Positions 15,848 through 24,142 of a stretch of DNA of 64,000 bases are shown piece after piece; the stretch's first letter is position 1, and each line of letters begins with the position of its first letter. The notes under the pieces were generated by a model. That model made no database searches. It had not been told where the DNA came from and worked only from the letters and a program-made list of their open reading frames with translations. Position numbers and translations under genes: made by a program. Source of the stretch: Alistipes shahii WAL 8301 (GTDB lineage Bacteria > Bacteroidota > Bacteroidia > Bacteroidales > Rikenellaceae); the NCBI RefSeq assembly GCF_025145845.1, contig NZ_CP102253.1:3534001-3598000 (forward strand), given 5' to 3'.

Positions 15848-16726
15848 ATGAGAACCATTCCCGCTTCCGAATTGATTATCAACGACGACGGTTCGATTTT
15901 TCACCTGCACCTGCATCCCGGGCAGCTGGCCGACACGGTGATCCTGGTCGGCGACCCCGGCCGCGTGGCCCTCGTAGCCGGATTTTTCGACACGAAGGAG
16001 TGCGAGGTTTCGAACCGCGAGTTCAAGACCGTGACGGGCAGCTATAAAGGAAAACGCATGACGGTCCTCTCGACCGGCATCGGCATCGGCAACATCGACA
16101 TCTGCGTCACGGAGCTGGACGCGCTGGCCAACGTCGATTTCGCCACGCGGCAGGAGAAGGCCGAAAAAAAGCGGCTCACGCTGGTGCGGCTGGGCACTTC
16201 GGGCGCCATTCAGCCCGACATCAAGGTCGGTGAATTCGTCTTCTCGCGCACTTCGTGCGGCTTCGACGGCCTGTTGAGCTACTACAAGGGCCGCGACGCG
16301 GTCTGCGACCTGGCGCTCGAAGAGGCGTTCGTAAAACATACGGGCTGGTACGAGAAGATGCCGCGCCCCTATTTCGTCGACGCCGACAAGACCCTGTTCG
16401 AGCATTTCAGCGACGTCACGCGCGAGGGCATCACCATCGCCGCTCCGGGATTCTACGCCCCGCAGGGCCGCTGGGTGCGGCTCGAACCGCACGACGCCCG
16501 GCTGAACGAGAAGATCGAGTCGTTCGGCTACGAAGGCCGCCGCATCACCAACTTCGAGATGGAGGGTTCGGCGCTCGCGGGGCTGGCCGCCCTGATGGGT
16601 CACCGCGCCGCCACGATCTGCACGATCATCGCCCAGCGCATCGCGCAGGACGTGAACACCGACTACAAGCCGTTCGTGCGGAAGATGATCGAAACGGCCC
16701 TCGACAAACTGGCAATTTTAGAGTAA
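15848..16726 (+). CDS. Nucleoside phosphorylase (uridine-phosphorylase type)
   Basis: The 292-residue protein belongs to the PNP/UDP family 1. It shows the phosphate loop VGDPGRV near residues 38-44, the STGIGIGN motif near 80, the RLGTSGAIQPDI motif near 117 and the ribose/base-binding NFEMEGSALAGLAAL near 238. It would phosphorolyse a nucleoside, most likely uridine, to base plus ribose-1-phosphate in pyrimidine salvage. The exact base preference cannot be read from the sequence. It is the promoter-proximal gene of a plus-strand run continuing into dnaN 32 bp later. Confidence 0.85.
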   Translation: MRTIPASELIINDDGSIFHLHLHPGQLADTVILVGDPGRVALVAGFFDTKECEVSNREFKTVTGSYKGKRMTVLSTGIGIGNIDICVTELDALANVDFATRQEKAEKKRLTLVRLGTSGAIQPDIKVGEFVFSRTSCGFDGLLSYYKGRDAVCDLALEEAFVKHTGWYEKMPRPYFVDADKTLFEHFSDVTREGITIAAPGFYAPQGRWVRLEPHDARLNEKIESFGYEGRRITNFEMEGSALAGLAALMGHRAATICTIIAQRIAQDVNTDYKPFVRKMIETALDKLAILE

Positions 16727-16758
16727 GAAACCATAAACAGACAAAACAGAAACAACGT

Positions 16759-17883
16759 ATGAAATTTTCCGTATCAAGCTCGGCCCTGCTTTCGCTTCTG
16801 GCTACCACCGGCAAGGTCATCAGCAATAAGAACACGCTGCCCATCCTGGACTACTTCCTCTTGGAACTCAACGGCAACACGCTGCAAGTCACCACGTCGG
16901 ACCTTGAGACGACGCTCGTCGGGCAGATCGAGGTGGACAGCGTCGAGAGCGAAGGTACGATCGCCGCGCCGGCCAAACTGATGCTCGACTCGCTGAAGGA
17001 GTTCCCCGAACTGCCGCTGACCATCGAGGTCAACGACAAGAACTGGGAGATCAAGATCAACTGGAAGAGCGGATCGCTCTCGATTCCCGGAGCCAGCGCC
17101 GTCAGCTATCCCGCCGTGCCGCAGCTGAACGCCGAGAAAAAGGAGCTGCGCCTCGACGTCGACACCCTCGTGAACGGCATCAACAAGACGATTTTCGCCA
17201 CGGCGGACGACGAACTGCGCCCCGTGATGAACGGCATCTATATCAATCTGGCGCCCGACGCGCTGACGTTCGTGGGAACCGATGCGCACAAACTCGTGAA
17301 GTACGAGGCCGAGACCGAAAACGAGGTGACGGCGTCGTTCATCCTCCCGAAGAAGCCCGCCAACCTGCTCAAGTCGGTGCTGCTGAAGGAGGACGACGCG
17401 ATCGAAATGGCGTTCGATTCGAAGAACGCCCTGTTCAAACTCAAGAGCCACACGCTCGTCTGCCGCCTGATCGAGGGCAACTACCCGAACTACAACGCCG
17501 TGATTCCGTCCAACAACCCCAACAAGGTGCTGGTGGACCGCATCGAGCTGGTCAACGGCATCAAGCGCGTGGCCGTCTGCTCGAACCCCACGACGAACCT
17601 GATCCGCATGGACATCGCCGACAACCGGATCACCCTCACGGCGCAGGACATCGACTTCTCGGTGTCGGCCAACGAGACGATCTCGTGCAGCTACGACGGG
17701 CAGCCCATTTCGATCGGCTTCAAGTCGACGTTCCTCGTCGAGATCCTCTCGAACATGGATACCCCGACGGTGGTGGTGGAACTGGCCGACTCGACCCGCG
17801 CCGGCGTCTTCAAACCCGTTTACGACGACAAGCAGCCGAGCGCGACGCTCATGCTGCTGATGCCGATGATGATCAACGCATAA
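16759..17883 (+). CDS. dnaN: DNA polymerase III subunit beta (sliding clamp)
   Basis: The 374-residue ring subunit encircles DNA and tethers the replicase. ATG 16759 yields the canonical MKFSVSSSALLSLLATTGK N-terminus; the frame is open much further upstream within the phosphorylase gene, but that part is not clamp-like. Three clamp domains of about 120 residues are discernible, with NTLPILDYFLLEL in domain 1, the GTDAHKLVKYE segment in domain 2, and a C-terminal LMLLMPMMI end in place of the typical P-M-R/L. It is not next to dnaA here but sits ahead of a DEDDh exonuclease and rex. Confidence 0.96.
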   Translation: MKFSVSSSALLSLLATTGKVISNKNTLPILDYFLLELNGNTLQVTTSDLETTLVGQIEVDSVESEGTIAAPAKLMLDSLKEFPELPLTIEVNDKNWEIKINWKSGSLSIPGASAVSYPAVPQLNAEKKELRLDVDTLVNGINKTIFATADDELRPVMNGIYINLAPDALTFVGTDAHKLVKYEAETENEVTASFILPKKPANLLKSVLLKEDDAIEMAFDSKNALFKLKSHTLVCRLIEGNYPNYNAVIPSNNPNKVLVDRIELVNGIKRVAVCSNPTTNLIRMDIADNRITLTAQDIDFSVSANETISCSYDGQPISIGFKSTFLVEILSNMDTPTVVVELADSTRAGVFKPVYDDKQPSATLMLLMPMMINA

Positions 17884-17893
17884 CGGCCGTCAG

Positions 17894-18661
17894 ATGAAGC
17901 TGAACCTCAAACGACCGATCATCTTCTTCGACCTCGAAACCACCGGCGTGGACACCGCCCGGGACCGCATCGTGGAGATCTCGATGGTCAAGGTCATGCC
18001 CGACGGCGAGGAGATCACCAAAACCCGGCGGCTCAATCCCGGGATGCATATCCCCGAGGAGGCCTCGGCCATACACGGCATCACGGACGACGACGTGAGG
18101 GACTGCCCGACGTTCGCGCAGGTCGCGCGGTCGCTCGAACAGTTCATCCGCGGCTGCGACTTCGGCGGCTTCAACTCGAACCGCTTCGACCTGCCGGTGC
18201 TGGTCGAGGAGTTCCTGCGCGCCGGCGTGGACGTGGACTTCAAGCGCCGCAAGTTCATCGACGTGCAGAACATCTTCCACAAGAAGGAGCAGCGCACGCT
18301 GGTCGCGGCCTACAAGTTCTACTGCGACAAGGACCTGGAGGAGGCCCACTCGGCCGAGGCCGACACGAAGGCCACCTACGAGGTGCTGAAGGCCCAGCTG
18401 GACCGTTACGACGATCTGGAGAACGACATCGACAAGCTGGCCGAATACTCGTGCCGCGCCGAATCGGCCGACTACGCCGGGCGCATCCTCTACAACGAGA
18501 AGGGCGAGGAGGTCTTCGGGTTCGGCAAGTACAAGGGCCGTTCGGTGGCCGAGGTGTTCCGCATCGAGCCGAGCTACTACGCCTGGATGATGAACGGCGA
18601 TTTCCCGCTCTACACCAAGAAGGTCATCACCGAAATCCGGATGCGCGATAAAATGAAATGA
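17894..18661 (+). CDS. DEDDh 3'-5' exonuclease (DnaQ-like)
   Basis: The 255-residue protein has Exo I IFFDLETTGVD (Asp13, Glu15), Exo II GFNSNRFDLPVL near residue 96, and Exo III with HSAEADTKAT near 152, giving the DEDDh set. The C-terminal 60 residues (GKYKGRSVAEVFRIEPSYYAWMMNGDFP) resemble the extra module found on Bacteroidetes DnaQ-like exonucleases. It could serve as a proofreading subunit or a repair nuclease. Clustering right after dnaN (10-bp gap) favours a replication role. Its TGA stop overlaps the next ATG (ATGA at 18658-18661), so translation of the LysM gene is probably coupled. Confidence 0.85.
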   Translation: MKLNLKRPIIFFDLETTGVDTARDRIVEISMVKVMPDGEEITKTRRLNPGMHIPEEASAIHGITDDDVRDCPTFAQVARSLEQFIRGCDFGGFNSNRFDLPVLVEEFLRAGVDVDFKRRKFIDVQNIFHKKEQRTLVAAYKFYCDKDLEEAHSAEADTKATYEVLKAQLDRYDDLENDIDKLAEYSCRAESADYAGRILYNEKGEEVFGFGKYKGRSVAEVFRIEPSYYAWMMNGDFPLYTKKVITEIRMRDKMK

Positions 18662-20484
18662 CGATGAAACGACTCTGTGCCGCAGCTCTGATGATCGTGT
18701 GGGCTTTCTGCGCCGTTGCGGCGGGGAAGTCCGCAACGATCGTCTACATCAACGGTGCGAAATACTACATCCACACGGTGCAGGCGGGCGAGACGCTCTA
18801 CGGGCTTTCGAAAACCTACGGGGTGGGCGAGAAGGTGATTCTCGAAAACAACCCCTCGATCGCCCGCGGCCTGAAAACCGCCGAGAATATCAAGATCCCC
18901 TTCGTGGCCGACGTTCCCGAACCCAAGTCGGACAAGAAGCTGCGCAAGACCTTCGACTTCCATTTCGTGTCGAAGGGCGAGACGCTCTACGCCATTTCGC
19001 GGCAGTACGAGATTCCGGTGAAAACCCTTCTGGAGGACAACCCGAACCTCGACCCGCTGCACATGCGCCTCGGCGAACGCATCCTGATCCGCAGGAAACA
19101 GATCGGCTCGGAGGACGAAGCCGGAACGAAGGAGCAGTGGGAGGAGTACCGGCAGTCGCTGAACAGCGTGGCCGAGGAAGGCACGGCCTACCACATCGTC
19201 CATCCGGGCGAGACGTTCTATTCGCTCTCGCGCCGCTTCGGGATCACCGAGGCGGAGTTCAGCGCGCTCAACGGCGGACTGAAACCCGTGGACCTCAAGG
19301 CCGGGGCCATGGTCAAGATTCCCGCGCCCGAGGCCGGACAGATTCCGGAGGGCGCCGACAGCCTCCAACGGCAGGACAGCGTGCCGGAGACCGGGCAGCA
19401 GGTCGTGCAGATCGACTTCCGGGCGCTCCGGGCCGGCGACCCGCTCGACGTGGCGCTGCTGCTGCCCCTCGCCACGGGCGGCGAGCCTAACGGCAACTAC
19501 CTGGAGTTCTATCAGGGTTTTCTGCTGGGGCTGGACAGCGTGAAGCTCAAATACGGACGTTCGGTGAACGTGGACCTCTACAACACGGCCCGCGACACGG
19601 CGCGCATCCGCGAAATCGTCGAAAGCGACGCCTTCCGGAAAGCCGACCTGATCGTCGGCCCCGTCTACGAGGAGGGGCTGTATCCGGTGATCCGCTTCGC
19701 CGAGGAGAAAAAGATTCCCGTGGTGTCGCCGCTGGCCAATATCGAGGGGATGAACAGCGACGTGCTGTTCCAGCTCGCGCCCGACCCTTCGCGCAAGTAC
19801 GAGAAGGCGGGCGATCTGGTGAACGGCGACAAGCGCGTGACGCTGATCTGCACCGAGTCTGCCGACAAGGAGTTCGAGCGCGAGATGCTCGCGCTGCTGG
19901 GCGATTCGGAGTACCGCCGCTATACCTATAAATACGAGCATCCCACGGCCCGCTCGGCCGACAGCCCGAGCGACCTCACGCCGCTGCTGGAGAATACGGA
20001 CGACAACGTTTTCATCATCCTCTCCGACAACGAGGTGGACATCGACCGCATTCTCGCGGCTCTGGCCTCGGCCGATACGAGCCTTACGAGCCGCGGCCGC
20101 ACGGCGCCCCGCTTCGTGGTGCTGGGCAACACCCGCTGGAACCGCTACAACACCGTCGACCGCGCGATGTTCTTCAAGAACCGCGTGATCTTCTTCTCGA
20201 CCTACCACGCCAAACGCGACTCGGAGACCGTGCGGGCGTTCGACGACGCCTACATCCGTTCGTTCTGCGCGCTGCCGACCCTCTTTTCCTACCGGGGCTA
20301 CGACACGGCGATGATCTTCGCCCCGGCCATGTACGGCGACATCGAGTACGACCTCGAAGACCGCCGCTACACGCCGTTGCAGACGACCTATCGGTTCGGG
20401 CAGAACGAAGGCCGCGAGAACCACGTCAACCGCAACTGGACGCGGGTCAACTACAACAGCGACTACACCATAACCATCGAATGA
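18658..20484 (+). CDS. LysM protein with periplasmic-binding-like domain
   Basis: The 608-residue secreted protein has a signal peptide (MKRLCAAALMIVWAFCAVAAG; ATG 18658 or 18664). It carries three LysM repeats at about residues 37-81 (HTVQAGETLYGLSKTYGV), 101-146 (FVSKGETLYAISRQYEI) and 178-223 (HIVHPGETFYSLSRRFGI). After a linker, residues 260-600 resemble the receptor-ligand/ABC substrate-binding fold of amino-acid-binding type (DVALLLPLATGG, then ADLIVGPVYEEGLYPVIRFAEEKKIPVVSPLANI). It should bind peptidoglycan in the periplasm, the second part perhaps sensing a ligand or acting as scaffold. No catalytic motif is evident. It overlaps the exonuclease stop by 4 bp and precedes rex by 7 bp. 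Confidence 0.8.
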   Translation: MTMKRLCAAALMIVWAFCAVAAGKSATIVYINGAKYYIHTVQAGETLYGLSKTYGVGEKVILENNPSIARGLKTAENIKIPFVADVPEPKSDKKLRKTFDFHFVSKGETLYAISRQYEIPVKTLLEDNPNLDPLHMRLGERILIRRKQIGSEDEAGTKEQWEEYRQSLNSVAEEGTAYHIVHPGETFYSLSRRFGITEAEFSALNGGLKPVDLKAGAMVKIPAPEAGQIPEGADSLQRQDSVPETGQQVVQIDFRALRAGDPLDVALLLPLATGGEPNGNYLEFYQGFLLGLDSVKLKYGRSVNVDLYNTARDTARIREIVESDAFRKADLIVGPVYEEGLYPVIRFAEEKKIPVVSPLANIEGMNSDVLFQLAPDPSRKYEKAGDLVNGDKRVTLICTESADKEFEREMLALLGDSEYRRYTYKYEHPTARSADSPSDLTPLLENTDDNVFIILSDNEVDIDRILAALASADTSLTSRGRTAPRFVVLGNTRWNRYNTVDRAMFFKNRVIFFSTYHAKRDSETVRAFDDAYIRSFCALPTLFSYRGYDTAMIFAPAMYGDIEYDLEDRRYTPLQTTYRFGQNEGRENHVNRNWTRVNYNSDYTITIE

Positions 20485-20491
20485 CAGAGCC

Positions 20492-21139
20492 ATGGCAACT
20501 TTGACGAATACGATTCCCGAGAAAACCATCGAGCGATTGAGCGAGTACCGCCGCACGCTGCTCGCCAGCCATCGGCAGGGCATCACGCATATCTTTTCGC
20601 ACGTACTGGCCGGCATCCACGGCATCACGGCCGTGCAGGTGCGCCGCGACCTGATGCTGATCGGCTTCTCGAGCGACACGAAGAAGGGCTATGACGTGCA
20701 GGTGCTGATCGAGTACATCAGCCGCATCCTCGACAGCCCCTCGCCCATGAACATCGCCGTGCTGGGCATGGGCCATCTGGGCCAGGCCATCACCAAATAT
20801 TTCAACGGCAAGGGGCTCAAGCTGAAGATCACCGCGGCGTTCGACGTCGACCCCGAAAAGGTCGGCAAGACGATCGACGGCATCCCGTGCTACCATATGG
20901 ACTCCTTCGAGGAGGTGGTCGAGGACAAGGACATCTCGATCGTCATCGTCTCCTCGCCGACGAAGGTGGCTCCGAATCTCGTGCTGCCGATCATCAATGC
21001 CGGCATACGGGGGGTGCTGAATTTCACCTCCACGCCGCTGAACTTCCCGCAGGGGATCATCGTCGAGAATTACGACATCACCACGCTGCTCGAAAAAGTC
21101 GCCTACTTCGTCAAGGAGAGCGACGGGAGCAATTCGTAA
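20492..21139 (+). CDS. rex: Redox-sensing transcriptional repressor Rex
   Basis: The 215-residue regulator has a winged-helix N-terminus (about 1-80; IPEKTIERLSEYRRTL, then ITAVQVRRDL). A Rossmann domain follows, with GMGHLGQAI at 92-100, and a C-terminal swapped helix. It senses the NADH/NAD ratio and represses fermentation and respiration genes when NADH is low. No Rex-type operator (TTGTGA..TCACAA) was seen upstream of genes in this window. It is inside the dnaN-thioesterase run. Confidence 0.92.
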   Translation: MATLTNTIPEKTIERLSEYRRTLLASHRQGITHIFSHVLAGIHGITAVQVRRDLMLIGFSSDTKKGYDVQVLIEYISRILDSPSPMNIAVLGMGHLGQAITKYFNGKGLKLKITAAFDVDPEKVGKTIDGIPCYHMDSFEEVVEDKDISIVIVSSPTKVAPNLVLPIINAGIRGVLNFTSTPLNFPQGIIVENYDITTLLEKVAYFVKESDGSNS

Positions 21140-21164
21140 CCGTGTGCCGGAGAGGGAGAGAGAG

Positions 21165-21728
21165 ATGAGGGTATTTCACGGTTTCGACGCACTTCCGCAC
21201 TTCGTCCGTCCGGCGGTCACCGTCGGGTCGTACGACGGCGTGCACCTGGGCCACCGCGCCCTGATCGGGCGGCTGATCGCCGAGGCCCGCGCCAACGGCG
21301 GCGAAAGCATCGTGCTGACCTTCGAGCCGCACCCGCGCATCACGCTGGGAAAGGCCGAAGGGCTGCGGCTGCTGACGACGCTCGACGAGAAAACGGCCCT
21401 GCTGGAAGAGCTGGGGGTGGATAACGTGATCGTCATTCCCTTCGACAGGGCGTTCAGCGCCTTGTCTGGAGAGGAGTTCGCGGACGATTACCTGATCGGA
21501 AAGGTCGGCGCCGAAACGCTCGTCGCGGGCTACAACCACCGTTTCGGCCACGACCGGATCGACTGCGACACGCTCGCGGCGTCGGGACGGCTCCGCGTCG
21601 TGAAGGTGGGTCCGTGCAGGGTCGACGGCGAGCATGTCAGTTCGACCGTGATCCGCCGGCTGCTGGATGAGGGGAAAACCGCAGAGGCCGAATTGTTACT
21701 TGGATATTCCCTGCAAACCGAAAAATAA
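21165..21728 (+). CDS. FAD synthetase domain protein, single-domain RibF-like
   Basis: The 187-residue protein corresponds only to the FMN adenylyltransferase half of bifunctional RibF. It has TVGSYDGVHLGHRAL (the HxGH nucleotidyltransferase motif) at about 18-32, LTFEPHPR near 50, AGYNHRFGHD near 119 and VSSTVIRRLLDEG near 158. It ends at LLGYSLQTEK, exactly where the C-terminal riboflavin kinase domain would begin. The next gene starts 7 bp later, so no kinase remnant is present. ATG 21165 is preceded by GGAGAGGGAGAGAG, whereas a GTG at 21144 would lie upstream of this site. It would need a separate riboflavin kinase to make FAD from riboflavin. Confidence 0.82.
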   Translation: MRVFHGFDALPHFVRPAVTVGSYDGVHLGHRALIGRLIAEARANGGESIVLTFEPHPRITLGKAEGLRLLTTLDEKTALLEELGVDNVIVIPFDRAFSALSGEEFADDYLIGKVGAETLVAGYNHRFGHDRIDCDTLAASGRLRVVKVGPCRVDGEHVSSTVIRRLLDEGKTAEAELLLGYSLQTEK

Positions 21729-21735
21729 AGAAAAC

Positions 21736-22146
21736 ATGTTAAGTCACGATTGTCAGATACGCGTGTGGTACAAGCACACCGACCAGATGGCCATTTGCCA
21801 CCATTCGAATTACATCTGCTACTACGAAGCCGCCCGCAGCGAGTTCCTGCGCGCGCTGGGCATGTCGTTCGCCGAGGTCGAACGGCGGGGCATTATGATG
21901 CCGATCCTCGAAGTGCAGTCGAAATACCGCAAGCCGGCCTATTTCGACGAACTGCTGACCGTGCGCATCATCCTCCGGGAAATGCCCTCGACACGCATCA
22001 ATTTCTTCTACGAAATCTACAACGAGCGGGGCGACCTGCTCAATACGGGCATGACCCAGCTGGGCTTCATCCACAGCGATTCGCGGCGTCCGTGCCGCTG
22101 TCCGGAATGGTTCCTGGAGCTGATCCGCAGCCGCTGGACCGAATAA
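21736..22146 (+). CDS. Acyl-CoA thioesterase (YbgC/4HBT family)
   Basis: The 136-residue hot-dog-fold protein starts MLSHDCQIRVWYKHTDQMAICHH at ATG 21736. The family active-site segment (here YKHTDQMAICHHSNYICYYEAAR, with Asp at about 15) is present, and YNERGDLLNTG matches the second strand pair. It is expected to hydrolyse acyl-CoA or acyl-ACP thioesters in the cytoplasm, chain length unknown. It is the final gene of the dnaN-rex run and is followed by a strong terminator. Confidence 0.85.
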   Translation: MLSHDCQIRVWYKHTDQMAICHHSNYICYYEAARSEFLRALGMSFAEVERRGIMMPILEVQSKYRKPAYFDELLTVRIILREMPSTRINFFYEIYNERGDLLNTGMTQLGFIHSDSRRPCRCPEWFLELIRSRWTE

Positions 22147-22173
22147 GACGCCCCGTTTCGGGTCCGATTCATG

Positions 22174-22200
22174 CCGCTTCGCCCTGCGAAGCGGTTTTTT
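22174..22200 (+). terminator. Terminator of the dnaN-rex-thioesterase operon
   Basis: A 9-bp perfect stem (22174-22182 with 22186-22194) with a 3-nt loop is followed by TTTTTT. Confidence 0.92.
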
Positions 22201-22353
22201 CTGCGCCGTGACGGCATTTTCATCGCCCGGAAAGTCCCTCCCCGCAGTCCGGATTCCGGGACCGCTCCGTCGGGGCGGAAGCAAACCGGCGTTCGCTTCT
22301 GCGCCCGACGTTTCGTACCTTTGGATACTCCCGCTCGGCAATGTTCAAGTAAA

Positions 22354-22385
22354 TTTGACATTGCCATCGCTTATTCGTACCTTTG
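22354..22385 (+). promoter_or_regulatory. Promoter of the ABC-F gene
   Basis: TTTG (22354-22357), 20 nt, TACCTTTG (22378-22385) matches the Bacteroidetes consensus perfectly and lies 21 nt before the start codon. A second TACCTTTG at 22316-22323 lacks a convincing -33 partner. Confidence 0.85.
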
Positions 22386-22406
22386 CGGCTCAATTTGCGA
22401 CAACTT

Positions 22407-24047
22407 ATGATTTCAATAGACGGCCTCACCGTAGAGTTCAGCGGCACGACGCTTTTCAAAGACATCTCCTTCACGATCGGCGACAAGGACCGGATCGCCC
22501 TGATGGGCAAAAACGGAGCGGGCAAATCGACCCTGCTGAAGATCATCGCCGGAGTGCGTTCGGCCACGCGGGGGCGCGTGACCGTGGGCGAAGGCGGGAA
22601 AGTGGGGTATCTGCCCCAGCACCTTCAGGTGGAGGACGGGCGCACGCTCGTCGAGGAGGCGTCGCGGGCCTTCGAACACCTGTTCGAAATCGAGCGGCGG
22701 ATCGCGGCGCTCAACGAGCAGCTCACGACCCGCACCGACTACGAAAGCGAGTCGTATATGCGGCTGATCGAGGAGGTCACGGCCATCTCCGAGAAGTTCT
22801 ATGCCGTGGACCTCACCAACTATCAGGAAGACGTAGAGCGCATTCTGCTGGGGCTGGGCTTCGAACGGAGCGACTTCACGCGCCAGACCTCCGAATTCTC
22901 GGGCGGCTGGCGCATGCGCATCGAGCTGGCCAAGCTGCTGTTGCAGAAACCCGACCTGCTGCTCTTGGACGAGCCGACGAACCACCTCGACATCGAGTCG
23001 ATCGAGTGGCTGGAGGATTTCCTGATGAACAACGCCAAGGCCGTAATGGTCATTTCCCACGACAAGGCTTTCGTGGACCACATCACCACGCGCACCATCG
23101 AGATCGCCCGCGGACGCATCTACGACTACAAGGTCAACTACTCCCATTACCTCGAACTCCGCAGGGAGCGTCGCGAGCAGCAGCAGGCGGCCTACGACAA
23201 CCAGCAGAAGATGATCGCCGAGACCCGCGAGTTCATCGAGCGTTTCAAGGGGACCTATTCGAAGACCAATCAGGTGCAGTCGCGCGTGCGGATGCTCGAA
23301 AAACTGGAACTCATCGAGGTGGACGAGGAGGACCGGTCGGCGCTGAACCTGCGCTTTCCGCCCGCCCCGCGTTCGGGTTCCTATCCGGTCATCACCTCCG
23401 AACTGGGCAAGGCGTACGGCGACCACCGGGTGTTCAGCGACGTGTCGATCACCATCGGGCGCGGCGACAAGGTGGCTTTCGTGGGGCGCAACGGCGAGGG
23501 CAAGTCGACGATGGTCAAGGCCATCATGGGGCAGATCGACTTCGAGGGCGAGATCCGGATCGGCCATAACGTCCGGATCGGTTACTTCGCGCAGAACGAA
23601 GCGTCGGGGCTCGACGAGTCGATCACCGTCTTCAAGACCGTCGACGACATCGCCGTGGGCGACATCCGGACCCGTATCCGCGACATTCTGGGGGCCTTCA
23701 TGTTCGGCAAGGAGGCCAGCGAGAAGCTCGTAAAGGTGTTGTCGGGCGGCGAACGGACGCGTCTGGCGATGATCAAGCTGTTGCTGGAACCGGTCAACCT
23801 GCTGATCCTCGACGAGCCGACCAACCACCTCGACCTGAAGACCAAGGAGATTCTCAAAGAGGCGCTGATGGCTTTCGACGGCACGCTGATCGTCGTCTCC
23901 CACGACCGCGATTTTCTCGACGGGCTGACATCCAAAATCTACGAATTCTCCCACGGCCGCGTCACCGAGCACCTCGACGGGGTCTACGGTTTCCTCCGGA
24001 AGAAGAAAATTGAAAATATCAGCGAAATCGAACGGCGCAAGGCGTAG
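22407..24047 (+). CDS. ABC-F family ATP-binding protein
   Basis: The 546-residue protein has two ABC ATPase domains and no transmembrane segment. Walker A motifs are GKNGAGKST at about 34-42 and GRNGEGKST near 365. Signature/Walker B pairs are SGGWRMRIELAKLL..LLLLDEPTNHLD and SGGERTRLAMIKLL..LLILDEPTNHLD. The inter-domain linker (about 235-315, YLELRRERREQQQAAYDNQQKMI) is the ABC-F P-site tRNA-interaction motif. ABC-F proteins act on the ribosome in translation or antibiotic protection. The sequence looks like the housekeeping YbiT/Uup-type group, not a specific resistance class, but this was not tested by alignment. Confidence 0.9.
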   Translation: MISIDGLTVEFSGTTLFKDISFTIGDKDRIALMGKNGAGKSTLLKIIAGVRSATRGRVTVGEGGKVGYLPQHLQVEDGRTLVEEASRAFEHLFEIERRIAALNEQLTTRTDYESESYMRLIEEVTAISEKFYAVDLTNYQEDVERILLGLGFERSDFTRQTSEFSGGWRMRIELAKLLLQKPDLLLLDEPTNHLDIESIEWLEDFLMNNAKAVMVISHDKAFVDHITTRTIEIARGRIYDYKVNYSHYLELRRERREQQQAAYDNQQKMIAETREFIERFKGTYSKTNQVQSRVRMLEKLELIEVDEEDRSALNLRFPPAPRSGSYPVITSELGKAYGDHRVFSDVSITIGRGDKVAFVGRNGEGKSTMVKAIMGQIDFEGEIRIGHNVRIGYFAQNEASGLDESITVFKTVDDIAVGDIRTRIRDILGAFMFGKEASEKLVKVLSGGERTRLAMIKLLLEPVNLLILDEPTNHLDLKTKEILKEALMAFDGTLIVVSHDRDFLDGLTSKIYEFSHGRVTEHLDGVYGFLRKKKIENISEIERRKA

Positions 24048-24110
24048 ACGCCGCGCCTGTGAAGTCCCGGACCCTCGGGATTCCGTGCCGCCCGTCCTTG
24101 GCGCAGACAA

Positions 24111-24138
24111 AACGGCCGCCCTGCAAGGGGCGGCCGTT
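24111..24138. terminator. Bidirectional terminator between ABC-F gene and TlpA-like gene
   Basis: An 11-bp GC-rich perfect stem (24111-24121 with 24128-24138) lies between convergent genes. T-rich tails occur on both strands, more convincingly on the minus strand (TTTTGT). Confidence 0.85.
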
Positions 24139-24142
24139 TCCG

